DNA of 19,807 nt, taken from contig CALCYB010000167.1 in NCBI GenBank assembly GCA_937906485.1, positions 1-19,807 on the forward strand, given 5' to 3'. Origin of the DNA: an uncultured Rikenellaceae bacterium. Its GTDB lineage: Bacteria; Bacteroidota; Bacteroidia; Bacteroidales; UBA932. The translations under genes and the position numbers were made by a program. The notes beneath the pieces are model-generated. The model had not been told where the DNA came from. It made no database searches and saw only the letters and a list, made by a program, of their open reading frames with translations. Positions 6,609 to 14,332 of this stretch are shown piece by piece. Position 1 is the first letter of the stretch, and each line of letters begins with the position of its first letter.

Positions 6609-7514
6609 TTAGCGTTTGCCTAACAGGTAGGCGATGATGGCCATGCGGACATATACGCCGTTTTCGGCTTGTTTGAAATAATATGCGTAAGGGGTTTCGT
6701 CAACGTCATTGGCGATTTCGGTGAGCCGGGGCAGGGGGTGAAGCACTTTCATGTTTTCACGCACCCCTTTGAGCATGGCGGCTTCCAGGCGGTAGGTGTT
6801 CTTGACCTTTTCGTATTCCATGGGATCGGTGAAGCGTTCCTGTTGGACACGGGTCATGTAGAGGATGTCCGTGGTCTTGAGGTGTTCGTTCAGGTCCAGG
6901 GTCTCCGTGTAGGGGATGGCCTTCTGTTCCATGAAGGTCTTGTATTCCTGCGGCAGTTTGAGTTCTTGAGGTGCTGTGAAGATGAAGGACGGATTGAAGT
7001 GGGACATGGCCTGCAGCAGGGAGTGGACGGTGCGTCCGTATTTCAGGTCTCCGACCATGTTGATGGTCAGGTTGTTCAATGTGCCTTGTGTCTGAAGGAT
7101 GGAGTACAGGTCCAGCAGGGTCTGGGTGGGGTGCTGGTTGGCACCGTCACCGGCATTGATGACCGGGACGGAGGCGACTTCGGAAGCATAGCGCGCACTG
7201 CCCTCAAGGGGGTGGCGCATGACGATCAGGTCGGCATAATTGGACACCATCTTGATGGTATCCTTCAGGGATTCTCCTTTACGGACACTGGTGTTGCCGG
7301 CATCGGGAAAACCGATGACACGGGCTCCCAGCCGGTTGGAGGCGGTTTCAAAACTCAGACGGGTACGGGTGGACGGTTCAAAGAAGATGCAGGCAATGAC
7401 TTTGTCACTGAGGAACGTCTGGGACTTGTTCCTTTCGAATTCCCGGGCAACCTCCAGGATGTGGAGGATTTCTTCTTTGGAAAAGTCGTGGATAGAAATC
7501 AAACTTTTGGCCAT
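6609..7514 (-). CDS. pyrB: Aspartate carbamoyltransferase catalytic chain
   Basis: Condenses carbamoyl phosphate and aspartate to N-carbamoyl-aspartate, the committed step of pyrimidine synthesis, in the cytoplasm. The 301-residue length is typical. The carbamoyl-phosphate site FFEPSTRTR is at residues 44-52 (S48, T49, R50, T51, R52). The 80s-loop lysine is K79 in VRKGES, contributed to the neighbouring subunit. HPTQ is at 128-131 within GDGANQHPTQ, and the aspartate-binding HPLPR is at 259-263, so no active-site residue appears lost. It begins 8 bases after the yigZ stop and ends 13 bases before pyrI, so the three genes should share one transcript. pyrB next to pyrI supports a regulated holoenzyme rather than a free catalytic trimer. 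Start ATG at 7514 gives the usual MxxxxLISIxD N-terminus. Confidence 0.97.
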   Translation of the reverse strand: MAKSLISIHDFSKEEILHILEVAREFERNKSQTFLSDKVIACIFFEPSTRTRLSFETASNRLGARVIGFPDAGNTSVRKGESLKDTIKMVSNYADLIVMRHPLEGSARYASEVASVPVINAGDGANQHPTQTLLDLYSILQTQGTLNNLTINMVGDLKYGRTVHSLLQAMSHFNPSFIFTAPQELKLPQEYKTFMEQKAIPYTETLDLNEHLKTTDILYMTRVQQERFTDPMEYEKVKNTYRLEAAMLKGVRENMKVLHPLPRLTEIANDVDETPYAYYFKQAENGVYVRMAIIAYLLGKR

Positions 7515-7522
7515 AATCTTAT

Positions 7523-8158
7523 CTAAATAAGTGGTTCTGTTTCCGGTAATGTGATACGGGCTCCGGCTTTGGTGATGCGTTCGGCAAAAACCGAGTCATC
7601 ACGCAGACGGATACGGACCGTCAGGGAGCATTCCAGGTTGAAATCCTGGTCAAAGGGTTCCAGGTTCATGTCCTTGAGGACTTTCATGACACTGTTCATC
7701 GCCTCGTAGGGGAAGACAATCCGGTAATGGTTGCCGGCAATCTTCTCAATGAGCTGTGCCTGGTCCAGGGCGTCTGCGGTGGATTCCTTGTAGGCCCGGA
7801 TCAGCCCCGGAATGCCGAGTTTGATGCCGCCGAAGTAGCGTACGACCACCACCAGGATGTCGCTCAACTCCCGGGACAGCAGTTGTCCGAGGATCGGACG
7901 TCCGGCCGAGGAGGAGGGCTCTCCGTCGTCATTGGCACGCCACGGTTCGCCGGTATGTCCCAAACGGTAGGCATAGCAATGGTGGCGGGCATCAAAATAG
8001 GTCTTTTTCAGGGAGGTGATGTGCTCTTTGATCTGGGCTTCGGTCTCAACGGGAAAAGCAAACGCCAGAAACTTGCTGCCGTTGTCCTTGTAACTGCCCT
8101 GAGAGGGGGCTGAAATGCTTCTGTAGGTATCTGAAACCGTATTTTCGGAGCTACTCAT
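7523..8158 (-). CDS. yigZ: YigZ/IMPACT family protein (UPF0029 plus DUF1949 domains)
   Basis: A 211-residue cytoplasmic protein of the YigZ/IMPACT family. The N-terminal UPF0029 domain (about 15-125) has the signature NDDGEPSSSAGRPIL around 76-90, VVVVRYFGGIKLG around 103-115 and GLIRAY at 118-123. The C-terminal DUF1949 domain (about 140-205) has the ferredoxin-like fold pattern seen in the family. Eukaryotic IMPACT modulates the Gcn2 kinase; the bacterial role is not settled, though nucleic-acid or ribosome association has been suggested. The gene is first in yigZ-pyrB-pyrI, with pyrB 8 bases downstream. Its own promoter overlaps that of the divergent gene, and the predicted transcription start lies only a few bases before the ATG, so the message may be nearly leaderless. 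One loop carries IPG where relatives often have GG, a small change. Confidence 0.9.
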   Translation of the reverse strand: MSSSENTVSDTYRSISAPSQGSYKDNGSKFLAFAFPVETEAQIKEHITSLKKTYFDARHHCYAYRLGHTGEPWRANDDGEPSSSAGRPILGQLLSRELSDILVVVVRYFGGIKLGIPGLIRAYKESTADALDQAQLIEKIAGNHYRIVFPYEAMNSVMKVLKDMNLEPFDQDFNLECSLTVRIRLRDDSVFAERITKAGARITLPETEPLI

Positions 8159-8167
8159 ATCAGCGTG

Positions 8168-8199
8168 TAAAAGTAACCAAAATTTGCGGATTATCCAAA
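8168..8199 (-). promoter_or_regulatory. Promoter of the yigZ-pyrB-pyrI operon
   Basis: On the minus strand TTTG (8196-8199) is followed after 20 bases by TACTTTTA (8168-8175), one mismatch from TAnnTTTG. The start point would be about 3-6 bases before the yigZ ATG at 8158. The element interleaves with the plus-strand promoter on the other strand. Confidence 0.5.
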
Positions 8200-8213
8200 A
8201 AGTCGTATCTTTG
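8183..8213 (+). promoter_or_regulatory. Consensus Bacteroidota promoter for the pRiA4b-like gene and miaA
   Basis: TTTG (8183-8186), a 19-base spacer, then TATCTTTG (8206-8213): a perfect match to both boxes at ideal spacing. The transcription start is expected near 8218-8221, giving a leader of roughly 26 bases before the ATG at 8246. It is the best promoter in the window. Confidence 0.7.
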
Positions 8214-8245
8214 ATTGTCCGACAGGATGCTTAAAATGCTGTACA

Positions 8246-8716
8246 ATGATACTGAGATACAAGGCTACGATTCCCGGCAACAAGGCATTTGCGAGGGAAT
8301 ACGAAATCAGAAGCGAAACGAAATTATACAAACTGCATGAGTACCTGCGTTTTGATCTGGGCTTTGCGCCGGATCAGATGGTCGTGTTCGAAGCATTGGA
8401 CAAGGATGGGGTGTTGTGCAGTGAGTATGGGTTGTTCGATATGGGCGACGGATCGATGGATGCGGTTTCTCTGGGAAATACGCTGGAGCGGGATGAAATC
8501 GTACTGAATTATGTCTTCGATCTGGCGCAGGGACGCTACCTGCAGCTGCACTACCTTTCTCAGGAAGATGAGACACCCTGGGCCTCATATCCCCGTACCG
8601 TGCTGGAGAAGGGGTTGGCTCCTTCTCAGTTTGTGGCCGAGAATGAGGATTTTGGAGATTTTCCGGAGACGGAGAGTGTGTTTGAATCCGAAGCTGCAGC
8701 CTCTGCAGACGAATAG
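8246..8716 (+). CDS. pRiA4b ORF-3-like family protein
   Basis: A 156-residue protein resembling the plasmid pRiA4b ORF-3-like family, which also occurs as a chromosomal gene across Bacteroidota; its molecular function is unknown. Recognisable features are an N-terminal strand-helix unit typical of the fold (LRYKATIPGNKAFAREYEI, then SETKLYKLHEYLRFDLGF), the MVVFEALDKDG segment, FDMGDGSMD at about 65-73, and a YVFDLAQGRYLQLHYL strand pair. The C-terminal ~30 residues are acidic and low in complexity (ENEDFGDFPETESVFESEAAASADE region) and probably disordered. There is no signal peptide, so it is cytoplasmic. It follows a consensus promoter and ends 7 bases before miaA, so the two are co-transcribed. 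Family assignment is from pattern memory; a link to tRNA modification is not shown. Confidence 0.75.
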   Translation: MILRYKATIPGNKAFAREYEIRSETKLYKLHEYLRFDLGFAPDQMVVFEALDKDGVLCSEYGLFDMGDGSMDAVSLGNTLERDEIVLNYVFDLAQGRYLQLHYLSQEDETPWASYPRTVLEKGLAPSQFVAENEDFGDFPETESVFESEAAASADE

Positions 8717-8723
8717 GGATCCG

Positions 8724-9584
8724 ATGCAGGAAAAGGAACTCATCCTGGTATTTGGCCCTACGGCCGTGGGAAAGACGGATTATGCCATTGAACTGGCGCA
8801 GGAATACCGCTCTCCCGTCATTTCGTGTGATTCCCGTCAGATCTTCCGAGAGATGAAGATCGGTACGGCGCCCCCTTCTGAAGAGCAGTTGGCGCGGGTA
8901 AAGCATTATTTCATTTTTTCACATTCCGTTACGCAATACTATACGGCCGGCAAGTACGAGCTGGAAGCTTTGGCTTTGTTGGACGAATTGTTCAAGACCC
9001 ATGACCATCTGGTGATGTGTGGCGGATCCGGTCTGTACATTGATGCCTTGTGCAATGGGCTGGATGATTTTCCTGAGGCGGACCAGGTGTTGCGGGCTTC
9101 CCTGATGCAGCGGCTCAAGACCGAAGGGATTGCGTCGTTGCAGCAACAGTTGCAGGAGTTGGATCCTGAAACTTGCCGCGTGATCGATATGGCCAATCAT
9201 CAACGGGTTGTACGGGCCCTGGAGGTTACTTTGATGACGGGGCGCAAGTTCTCCTCCTTCAAGACCCAGCCCAGGAAGCAACGGCCTTTTTCCATCCGCA
9301 AGATCTACCTGGACCGGGACCGGGAAGTCTTGTATGAGCGCATCAACCGTCGGGTGGACCTGATGATGGACGCCGGGTTGCTGGATGAAGTGCGCTCTTT
9401 GTTACCTTACCGTCACATGCCGGCACTCAATACCGTGGGCTACCGCGAATTGTTCGATTACCTGGATGAAAAAATATCGCTCGAAGAGGCGGTGGACCTG
9501 ATCAAGCGAAATTCCAGACGGTATGCCAAACGTCAGCAGACCTGGTGGCGCAAAGAGGAGGCCCATCGTCTGCTGCTTCCTTAA
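8724..9584 (+). CDS. miaA: tRNA dimethylallyltransferase
   Basis: Transfers a dimethylallyl group to N6 of adenosine 37 in tRNAs that read codons beginning with U, giving i6A and supporting reading-frame maintenance. The 286-residue product has the P-loop GPTAVGKT at 11-18, the DSRQ motif at 36-39 containing the catalytic Asp, a GTAPPS segment, GGSGLY at 100-105, a C-terminal NTVGYREL and the RYAKRQQTWWR tail that contacts tRNA. I start it at the ATG at 8724, 7 bases after the upstream stop. An open frame extends 5' from there to 8511, but it overlaps the preceding gene in another frame and shows no homology. The stop lies only 7 bases from the recQ stop on the opposite strand, with no hairpin between. 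Confidence 0.96.
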   Translation: MQEKELILVFGPTAVGKTDYAIELAQEYRSPVISCDSRQIFREMKIGTAPPSEEQLARVKHYFIFSHSVTQYYTAGKYELEALALLDELFKTHDHLVMCGGSGLYIDALCNGLDDFPEADQVLRASLMQRLKTEGIASLQQQLQELDPETCRVIDMANHQRVVRALEVTLMTGRKFSSFKTQPRKQRPFSIRKIYLDRDREVLYERINRRVDLMMDAGLLDEVRSLLPYRHMPALNTVGYRELFDYLDEKISLEEAVDLIKRNSRRYAKRQQTWWRKEEAHRLLLP

Positions 9585-9591
9585 ACAGTTG

Positions 9592-11802
9592 TCAATTTCC
9601 CAAATCGGACATGAATTTGATCCGGACGATCCGGACTTCCTCTTCGGTGAAGTCGTGGCCCAGCTCCTTCATGGCTACCTGGATGGAGTCCGAAGTGGCC
9701 TCTTCCCGGAAGTATGAATAGATGTCGTCCACTTTATCATCATCAATGAACTGACGGATGTGGTAGTCGATGTTGAGTTTGGTGCCGGCATTGACAATGG
9801 CCTCGATTTCTTCAATGAGCTGGAGGAAATCCATGTTGCGTGTGTTGGCGATGTCTTCCAGCGGGATCTTCCGGTCAATGTTCTGGATGATGTAGACTTT
9901 GTTGGCGGATTTGTTGACAATGGAGCGGACTACAAAGTCATCCGGTCGGATGATGTCGTTCTCTTCGACGTATTTGGCAATCAGTTCGATGAACTCCTTT
10001 CCGAATTTGCGGGCTTTCCCTTCGCCGACGCCCTGGCAGTTTTTCAGTTCGTCCAGGGTAATGGGGTAACTGATGGACATGTCGTCCAGAGAAGGATCGG
10101 AGAACACCACAAACGGGGGCAGGTTCTTGCGTTTGGCTACGCTGCGGCGCAGATCCTTGAGCATGGCCAGCAGGGTAGGGTCACCGCCTCCGGTCATGTT
10201 GGCATGTTTGGTGTTGCCCACCAGCAGGGTGTCGTCGTCATCGTCGTCCCCGTCGGTAAACTCGCGGTCCTCGGTCAGCATGAGCGGGGTCGGATTTGCG
10301 GCATAGGCCCGACCGGCCTGTGTGACAGAAATAAGTCCATAGGTCTCGATGTTCTTGTCCAACAGGTGCAGGACAATGCCTTGCCGGATGACGGCCATCC
10401 AGAAACGGGGGCCTTTGTCTTTTCCGATGCCGAAAAGTTCGTGGGTATGGTGGTTGTAGGATTTGATCAGGGAATTGGATACCCCGGAGAGGATGTTGGC
10501 CAGGTGCTCGATCTTGAACTGTTCCTTCATCGATTCGATCAGTTCGATGACCAGCAGCATTTCTTCCTGACCGTCAAATTGGGTCTTCGGGTGCAGGCAG
10601 TTGTCGCAGTTGCCGCAGTTTTCTGCACCATAGTCTTCACCGAAGTAGTTGAGCAGTATTTTTCTGCGGCAACGGTTGGATTCGGCGTAGGCTACGGTAT
10701 CCAGCAGCAGCTGTTTGCCGATTTCCTGTTCGGCCAGCGGTTTTCCCTGCATGAATTTCTCCAGTTTCAGGATGTCCTTGTAACTGTAGAAGGCAATGCA
10801 TTGGCCTTCCTTGCCGTCCCGCCCGGCGCGCCCGGTCTCCTGATAATAGCCTTCCAGACTTTTGGGGATATCGTAGTGGATGACAAAACGCACGTCCGGT
10901 TTGTCGATGCCCATGCCGAAAGCGATGGTGGCGACGATGACATCCACGTCTTCCATCAGGAACATGTCCTGGTTCTTGGCTCGTGTGGCAGCGTCCATGC
11001 CGGCATGGTAGGGAAGGGCCTTGATGCCGTTGACGTTCAGCAGTTCGGCGATTTCTTCCACTTTTTTGCGGCTCAGGCAATAGATGATGCCGGATTTGTG
11101 GGGATTGGCCTTGATGTATTTGACAATTTCCTTTTTGATGTTGGATTTGTCCCGTATTTCGTAGTAGAGGTTTTCGCGGTTGAAGGAGGATTTGAATACG
11201 CGGGCACCGGTCATCGCCAGGTTCTTCTGGATGTCGGCCTGCACCTTGGGGGTGGCGGTGGCGGTCAGGGCGATGATGGGGGCTTCTCCGATTTCCTGAA
11301 CGATTTCGTGGATGCGCCGGTATTCCGGGCGGAAATCGTGGCCCCATTCGGATATGCAGTGTGCTTCGTCAATGGCGTAGAAGGAGATGTTCAGTTGTTT
11401 GAGCAGTTCCACGTTGGTGTCCTTGGTCAGGGACTCAGGGGCTACGTACAAAAGTTTGGTGACACCGCTGAGCAGGTCGTGACGCACTTCGGCCATCTGG
11501 GATTTGTTCAAGGAGGAGTTGAGGAAATGGGCAATCCCTTCCTGGTTGGCGATGAAGCCCCGGATGGCGTCCACCTGATTTTTCATCAGGGCGATGAGCG
11601 GGGAGATGACAATGGCGGTGCCGGGCATCACCAGCGCCGGCAGTTGGTAACAGAGCGACTTCCCTCCACCTGTAGGCATCAGCACAAATGCATCTTGCCC
11701 AGAAATAAGGTGTTTGATGATCTCTTCCTGCTCTCCTTTGAAGGAGTCAAAACCAAAAAAATCCTTTAATTTGGAATGTAATTCTTCTGAAGTAATCTGC
11801 AT
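9592..11802 (-). CDS. recQ: ATP-dependent DNA helicase RecQ
   Basis: A 3'-to-5' DNA helicase for recombination and replication-fork repair. In order: helicase core with Walker A PTGGGKS at 43-49, DEAH at 145-148, and motif VI QETGRAGRDG at 321-330; zinc-binding region with Cys378, Cys396, Cys399 and Cys402; winged-helix RQC domain about 410-505; an acidic linker GDDDDDDT at 518-525; HRDC domain about 541-616; and a further ~120-residue helical, charged C-terminal extension. At 736 residues it is longer than the ~600-residue E. coli enzyme, the extra length being the linker and C-terminal region; this longer form is usual in Bacteroidota as I remember it. A promoter precedes it at 11823-11853. 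It is convergent with miaA and monocistronic as far as visible. Confidence 0.95.
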   Translation of the reverse strand: MQITSEELHSKLKDFFGFDSFKGEQEEIIKHLISGQDAFVLMPTGGGKSLCYQLPALVMPGTAIVISPLIALMKNQVDAIRGFIANQEGIAHFLNSSLNKSQMAEVRHDLLSGVTKLLYVAPESLTKDTNVELLKQLNISFYAIDEAHCISEWGHDFRPEYRRIHEIVQEIGEAPIIALTATATPKVQADIQKNLAMTGARVFKSSFNRENLYYEIRDKSNIKKEIVKYIKANPHKSGIIYCLSRKKVEEIAELLNVNGIKALPYHAGMDAATRAKNQDMFLMEDVDVIVATIAFGMGIDKPDVRFVIHYDIPKSLEGYYQETGRAGRDGKEGQCIAFYSYKDILKLEKFMQGKPLAEQEIGKQLLLDTVAYAESNRCRRKILLNYFGEDYGAENCGNCDNCLHPKTQFDGQEEMLLVIELIESMKEQFKIEHLANILSGVSNSLIKSYNHHTHELFGIGKDKGPRFWMAVIRQGIVLHLLDKNIETYGLISVTQAGRAYAANPTPLMLTEDREFTDGDDDDDDTLLVGNTKHANMTGGGDPTLLAMLKDLRRSVAKRKNLPPFVVFSDPSLDDMSISYPITLDELKNCQGVGEGKARKFGKEFIELIAKYVEENDIIRPDDFVVRSIVNKSANKVYIIQNIDRKIPLEDIANTRNMDFLQLIEEIEAIVNAGTKLNIDYHIRQFIDDDKVDDIYSYFREEATSDSIQVAMKELGHDFTEEEVRIVRIKFMSDLGN

Positions 11803-11822
11803 ATTTATTACCTTTGTGGCTC

Positions 11823-11853
11823 CTAAATTACCTATAAGTTTAATCTTGGCAAA
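11823..11853 (-). promoter_or_regulatory. Promoter of recQ
   Basis: On the minus strand TTTG (11850-11853), a 19-base spacer, then TAATTTAG (11823-11830), one mismatch from TAnnTTTG. It lies in the 116-base divergent gap and gives a leader of about 15 bases before the recQ ATG. No equally good promoter is visible for the plus-strand gene at 11919; TAATCTTG at 11841-11848 is the nearest candidate but its TTTG partner is 24 bases away. Confidence 0.5.
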
Positions 11854-11918
11854 ATTTTTTTAAAAGTTTTTCGTCTCCATGCAGACTGCCGGAATAAACA
11901 GGACAACCTTGCAAGACT

Positions 11919-12947
11919 ATGGAAAAAGAATTTAATCCCAATGATGTCGGTATTGCCAACGGAAACTATTTCGGGCTGCCGGATAGCCCTCAACAAGCTG
12001 AAATCAACCTGCTTCCCGTGACCTGGGATGCGACGGTGTCTTATGGCGCCGGGACGGCTCAAGGGCCGCAGGCAATCCTGGACGCTTCCCTGCAGGTGGA
12101 TCTGTTCGATCCCTATGTTCCGCAGGCCTGGCGTGTAAAATTGGGTACCCTGCCGTTTAACCGGGACCTTGAAAAAATGAACCGGCAGGCAAGAGAACTG
12201 GCTGAGTCGGTGATTGCCCGCCTGGAAGCCGGTCAGGAGGCGGACCGCCAGGCCTTGGATCGGGTCAATGAGTTGTCAGAGCAGGTCAATGATTATGTCT
12301 ATCGGACAGTGGCCGGAGAACTCAAAGCCGGGAAAATCGTCGGTCTGGTGGGCGGGGATCACAGCTGCCCCTTTGGAGCCATCAAGGCGGCCGGTGAGCA
12401 TTTTGGTGCTTTCGGTATCCTGCATATTGATGCACATGCCGACTTGCGGCAGGCCTATGAAGGGTTTGTCTATTCTCATGCCTCCATCATGTACAATTCG
12501 TTGCAGCAGGTTCCCGAGTTGACCCGATTGGTACAGGTCGGTATTCGGGATTATTGTGAGCAGGAGGATGCACTGATTCGTGATCACGAGAAAATTGTGG
12601 CTTTCGGGGATGCCCAGGTGCGTCGCCGGATGTTCGAAGGAGCAGGATGGGGACAGATTTGTGATGAGATCCTGGCGGCTCTGCCGGACCAGGTGTACAT
12701 CAGTTTTGACATAGACGGACTCCTGCCGGTGTATTGCGGCGGAACCGGTACTCCCGTGCCCGGCGGCCTGGAGTTTGCCGAGGCAGAATACCTGCTGGCC
12801 CGGATCTCGGAATCCGGCAAACGCATCATCGGCTTTGATTTGTGTGAGGTAGCCCCTGCAACAGAAGGGGAATGGGATGCGAATGTGGGAGCCCGGATGC
12901 TCTTCAAACTGGTACAGCACACACGTTGGTCAAACAGGAAAAAATAA
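11919..12947 (+). CDS. Arginase/agmatinase/formiminoglutamase (ureohydrolase) family protein
   Basis: A 342-residue cytoplasmic enzyme of the manganese ureohydrolase family. Metal ligands are visible: His148 in GGDHS (145-149), Asp171, His173 and Asp175 in HIDAHADLR (169-177), and Asp264 and Asp266 in SFDIDG (262-267). The C-terminal GTGTPVPGGLEF is also standard. The signature deviates from the usual SxDxDxxDPxxxPGTGTP: Asp before the first Pro is Leu269 and the later Pro is Gly274. The substrate cannot be decided from sequence; agmatine, arginine, guanidino-acids or formiminoglutamate are all possible. It heads the plus-strand block, with nhaA 13 bases downstream. Both could serve nitrogen and pH balance, which is inference. 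The ATG at 11919 gives the N-terminus expected for Bacteroidota relatives. Confidence 0.88.
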   Translation: MEKEFNPNDVGIANGNYFGLPDSPQQAEINLLPVTWDATVSYGAGTAQGPQAILDASLQVDLFDPYVPQAWRVKLGTLPFNRDLEKMNRQARELAESVIARLEAGQEADRQALDRVNELSEQVNDYVYRTVAGELKAGKIVGLVGGDHSCPFGAIKAAGEHFGAFGILHIDAHADLRQAYEGFVYSHASIMYNSLQQVPELTRLVQVGIRDYCEQEDALIRDHEKIVAFGDAQVRRRMFEGAGWGQICDEILAALPDQVYISFDIDGLLPVYCGGTGTPVPGGLEFAEAEYLLARISESGKRIIGFDLCEVAPATEGEWDANVGARMLFKLVQHTRWSNRKK

Positions 12948-12960
12948 TTATTTTTGCGAT

Positions 12961-14331
12961 ATGGAGAAAGCACACATAACTATAGCCAGCCGCCGTTTTG
13001 CTGCCGATCTGCGGCGCTCGTTCGAACATTTGATTCACAGCCAGTCGGTCAGTGGAATGCTGCTGATCATCTGTGCGGTGATTGCCATGGTTTTTGCCAA
13101 CGTTCCTGCATTGCGCCATATCCCCGAGATCTGGCATACGCCCATTGCACTGACTGCAGGAGATTTCAAGTTGGAGATGTCCTTGTTGCATTGGGTCAAT
13201 GATGCCCTGATGGCCATTTTCTTCTTTGTGGTCGGATTGGAAATCAAACGCGAAATGATGGTTGGAGAACTCCGTTCTTTCCGGAAAGCCGCCTTGCCGA
13301 TCTTTGCGGCAGTAGGGGGAATGATTGTCCCGGCGTTGATTTATCTGTTTTTCAATCACGGACAGGAAACGGTCTCCGGATGGGGCATTCCGATGGCGAC
13401 AGACATTGCTTTTGCCCTGGGGGTGTTGTCCCTGCTGGGTGACCGGGTGCCGTTGGGCCTGAAGGTCTTCTTGACTGCGCTGGCCATTGTGGATGATCTG
13501 GGGGCCATCATTGTGTTGGCCATCTTTTATCCGAGCCATGCCCTGCACTTGGATTTTCTGATTTATGCGGGTATTGTCGTGGCGGTGTTGCTGGCCATCA
13601 ACCGTAGCGGACTCCGCCATCCGTTGTACTACCTGATTCCGGGGATCTTCCTTTGGTATTTTGTGTACCGTTCCGGCATCCATGCGACAATTTCAGGGGT
13701 AATCCTTGCCCTGACCATCCCGGCCAAGACGACCATCAACGAGGTGCGATTCAATGTGCGGATGCGCTATTTCCTGCAGCGTTTCCGGGGTACCTGTACC
13801 GGGGAGGTCAACGTGCTGGCCGATGCGGAACAGCAGATGTTGTTGCACCGTATGGAACGTAATATTCGGGAGATCAGTCCTTTGATGCACCGTTTTGAGT
13901 CGGCCCTGCATCCTTGGGTGAATTTCTTCATCATGCCGGTTTTTGCTTTGGCCAACGCCGGTGTGCTGATGGACGGCAGTGTCATTGCCAGTGGCAACAT
14001 TCCTCCGCTGGTGCCGGGAATTTTCTTCGGTCTGTTGCTGGGTAAGCCGATCGGAATCTTCCTGATGTGCTTTCTGGCGGTCAAATTACGCCTGGCGGAC
14101 TTGCCGATGGGTTCCCGTTGGATGCAGATTTTTGCCATCGGTATAGTGGGTGGTATCGGTTTTACCATGTCTATTTTTGTGGATAACCTGGCCTTTACAC
14201 TTCCCCGTTATGTTGAATTGGGCAAGGCTGCAATTTTGATAACTTCTGTCGTGGCGGCCATTCTTGGCTTGATTGTTGTAGGCCTTACGACGCGAAAAAA
14301 TAAGGAAACAATTATAGAAAATAACCAATAG
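12961..14331 (+). CDS. nhaA: Na+/H+ antiporter NhaA
   Basis: Inner-membrane antiporter that exports one Na+ (or Li+) in exchange for two H+, important at alkaline pH and in salt. Twelve hydrophobic segments are evident across 456 residues. Key residues are present: Asp178-Asp179 in AIVDDLGAI (ion-binding pair, D163/D164 in E. coli), Thr147-Asp148 in ATDIAFALG (the TM IV crossing), Lys362 in LLLGKPIGI (K300) and His241 in SGIHATISGV. A longer cytoplasmic loop at about 255-320 explains the extra length over the 388-residue E. coli protein. I place the start at 12961 (MEKAHITIA); the frame is open further upstream but overlaps the ureohydrolase gene. The stop is 1 base before the next gene, implying translational coupling. 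Confidence 0.96.
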   Translation: MEKAHITIASRRFAADLRRSFEHLIHSQSVSGMLLIICAVIAMVFANVPALRHIPEIWHTPIALTAGDFKLEMSLLHWVNDALMAIFFFVVGLEIKREMMVGELRSFRKAALPIFAAVGGMIVPALIYLFFNHGQETVSGWGIPMATDIAFALGVLSLLGDRVPLGLKVFLTALAIVDDLGAIIVLAIFYPSHALHLDFLIYAGIVVAVLLAINRSGLRHPLYYLIPGIFLWYFVYRSGIHATISGVILALTIPAKTTINEVRFNVRMRYFLQRFRGTCTGEVNVLADAEQQMLLHRMERNIREISPLMHRFESALHPWVNFFIMPVFALANAGVLMDGSVIASGNIPPLVPGIFFGLLLGKPIGIFLMCFLAVKLRLADLPMGSRWMQIFAIGIVGGIGFTMSIFVDNLAFTLPRYVELGKAAILITSVVAAILGLIVVGLTTRKNKETIIENNQ

Positions 14332-14332
14332 T

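Noticed and set aside
8227..8340. A 37-codon reading frame overlapping the start of the pRiA4b-like gene, a possible upstream regulatory ORF.
   Set aside because: No ribosome-binding site and no recognisable peptide pattern; short open frames of this length are expected by chance.
8511..8723. Possible 71-residue N-terminal extension of MiaA.
   Set aside because: It overlaps the upstream gene in another frame, and the MiaA family begins a few residues before the P-loop, matching the ATG at 8724.
9760..11769. A 669-codon open frame on the plus strand antisense to recQ, and similar long antisense frames over serC, pyrB and the ABC exporter (18101-19537).
   Set aside because: They lie in full opposition to clear conserved genes, show no domain-like pattern, and arise from the codon usage of the real gene; none has a promoter or start context.
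12949..12956. TATTTTTG just before nhaA, matching the promoter -7 consensus.
   Set aside because: It lies so close to the ATG that the transcript would be leaderless, and the upstream box is only GTTG; a chance match in an A/T-rich 13-base gap is more likely, though an internal promoter is not excluded.
12877..12960. Possible earlier start for NhaA.
   Set aside because: It overlaps the end of the ureohydrolase gene and adds sequence unlike the family; ATG 12961 gives the expected N-terminus.
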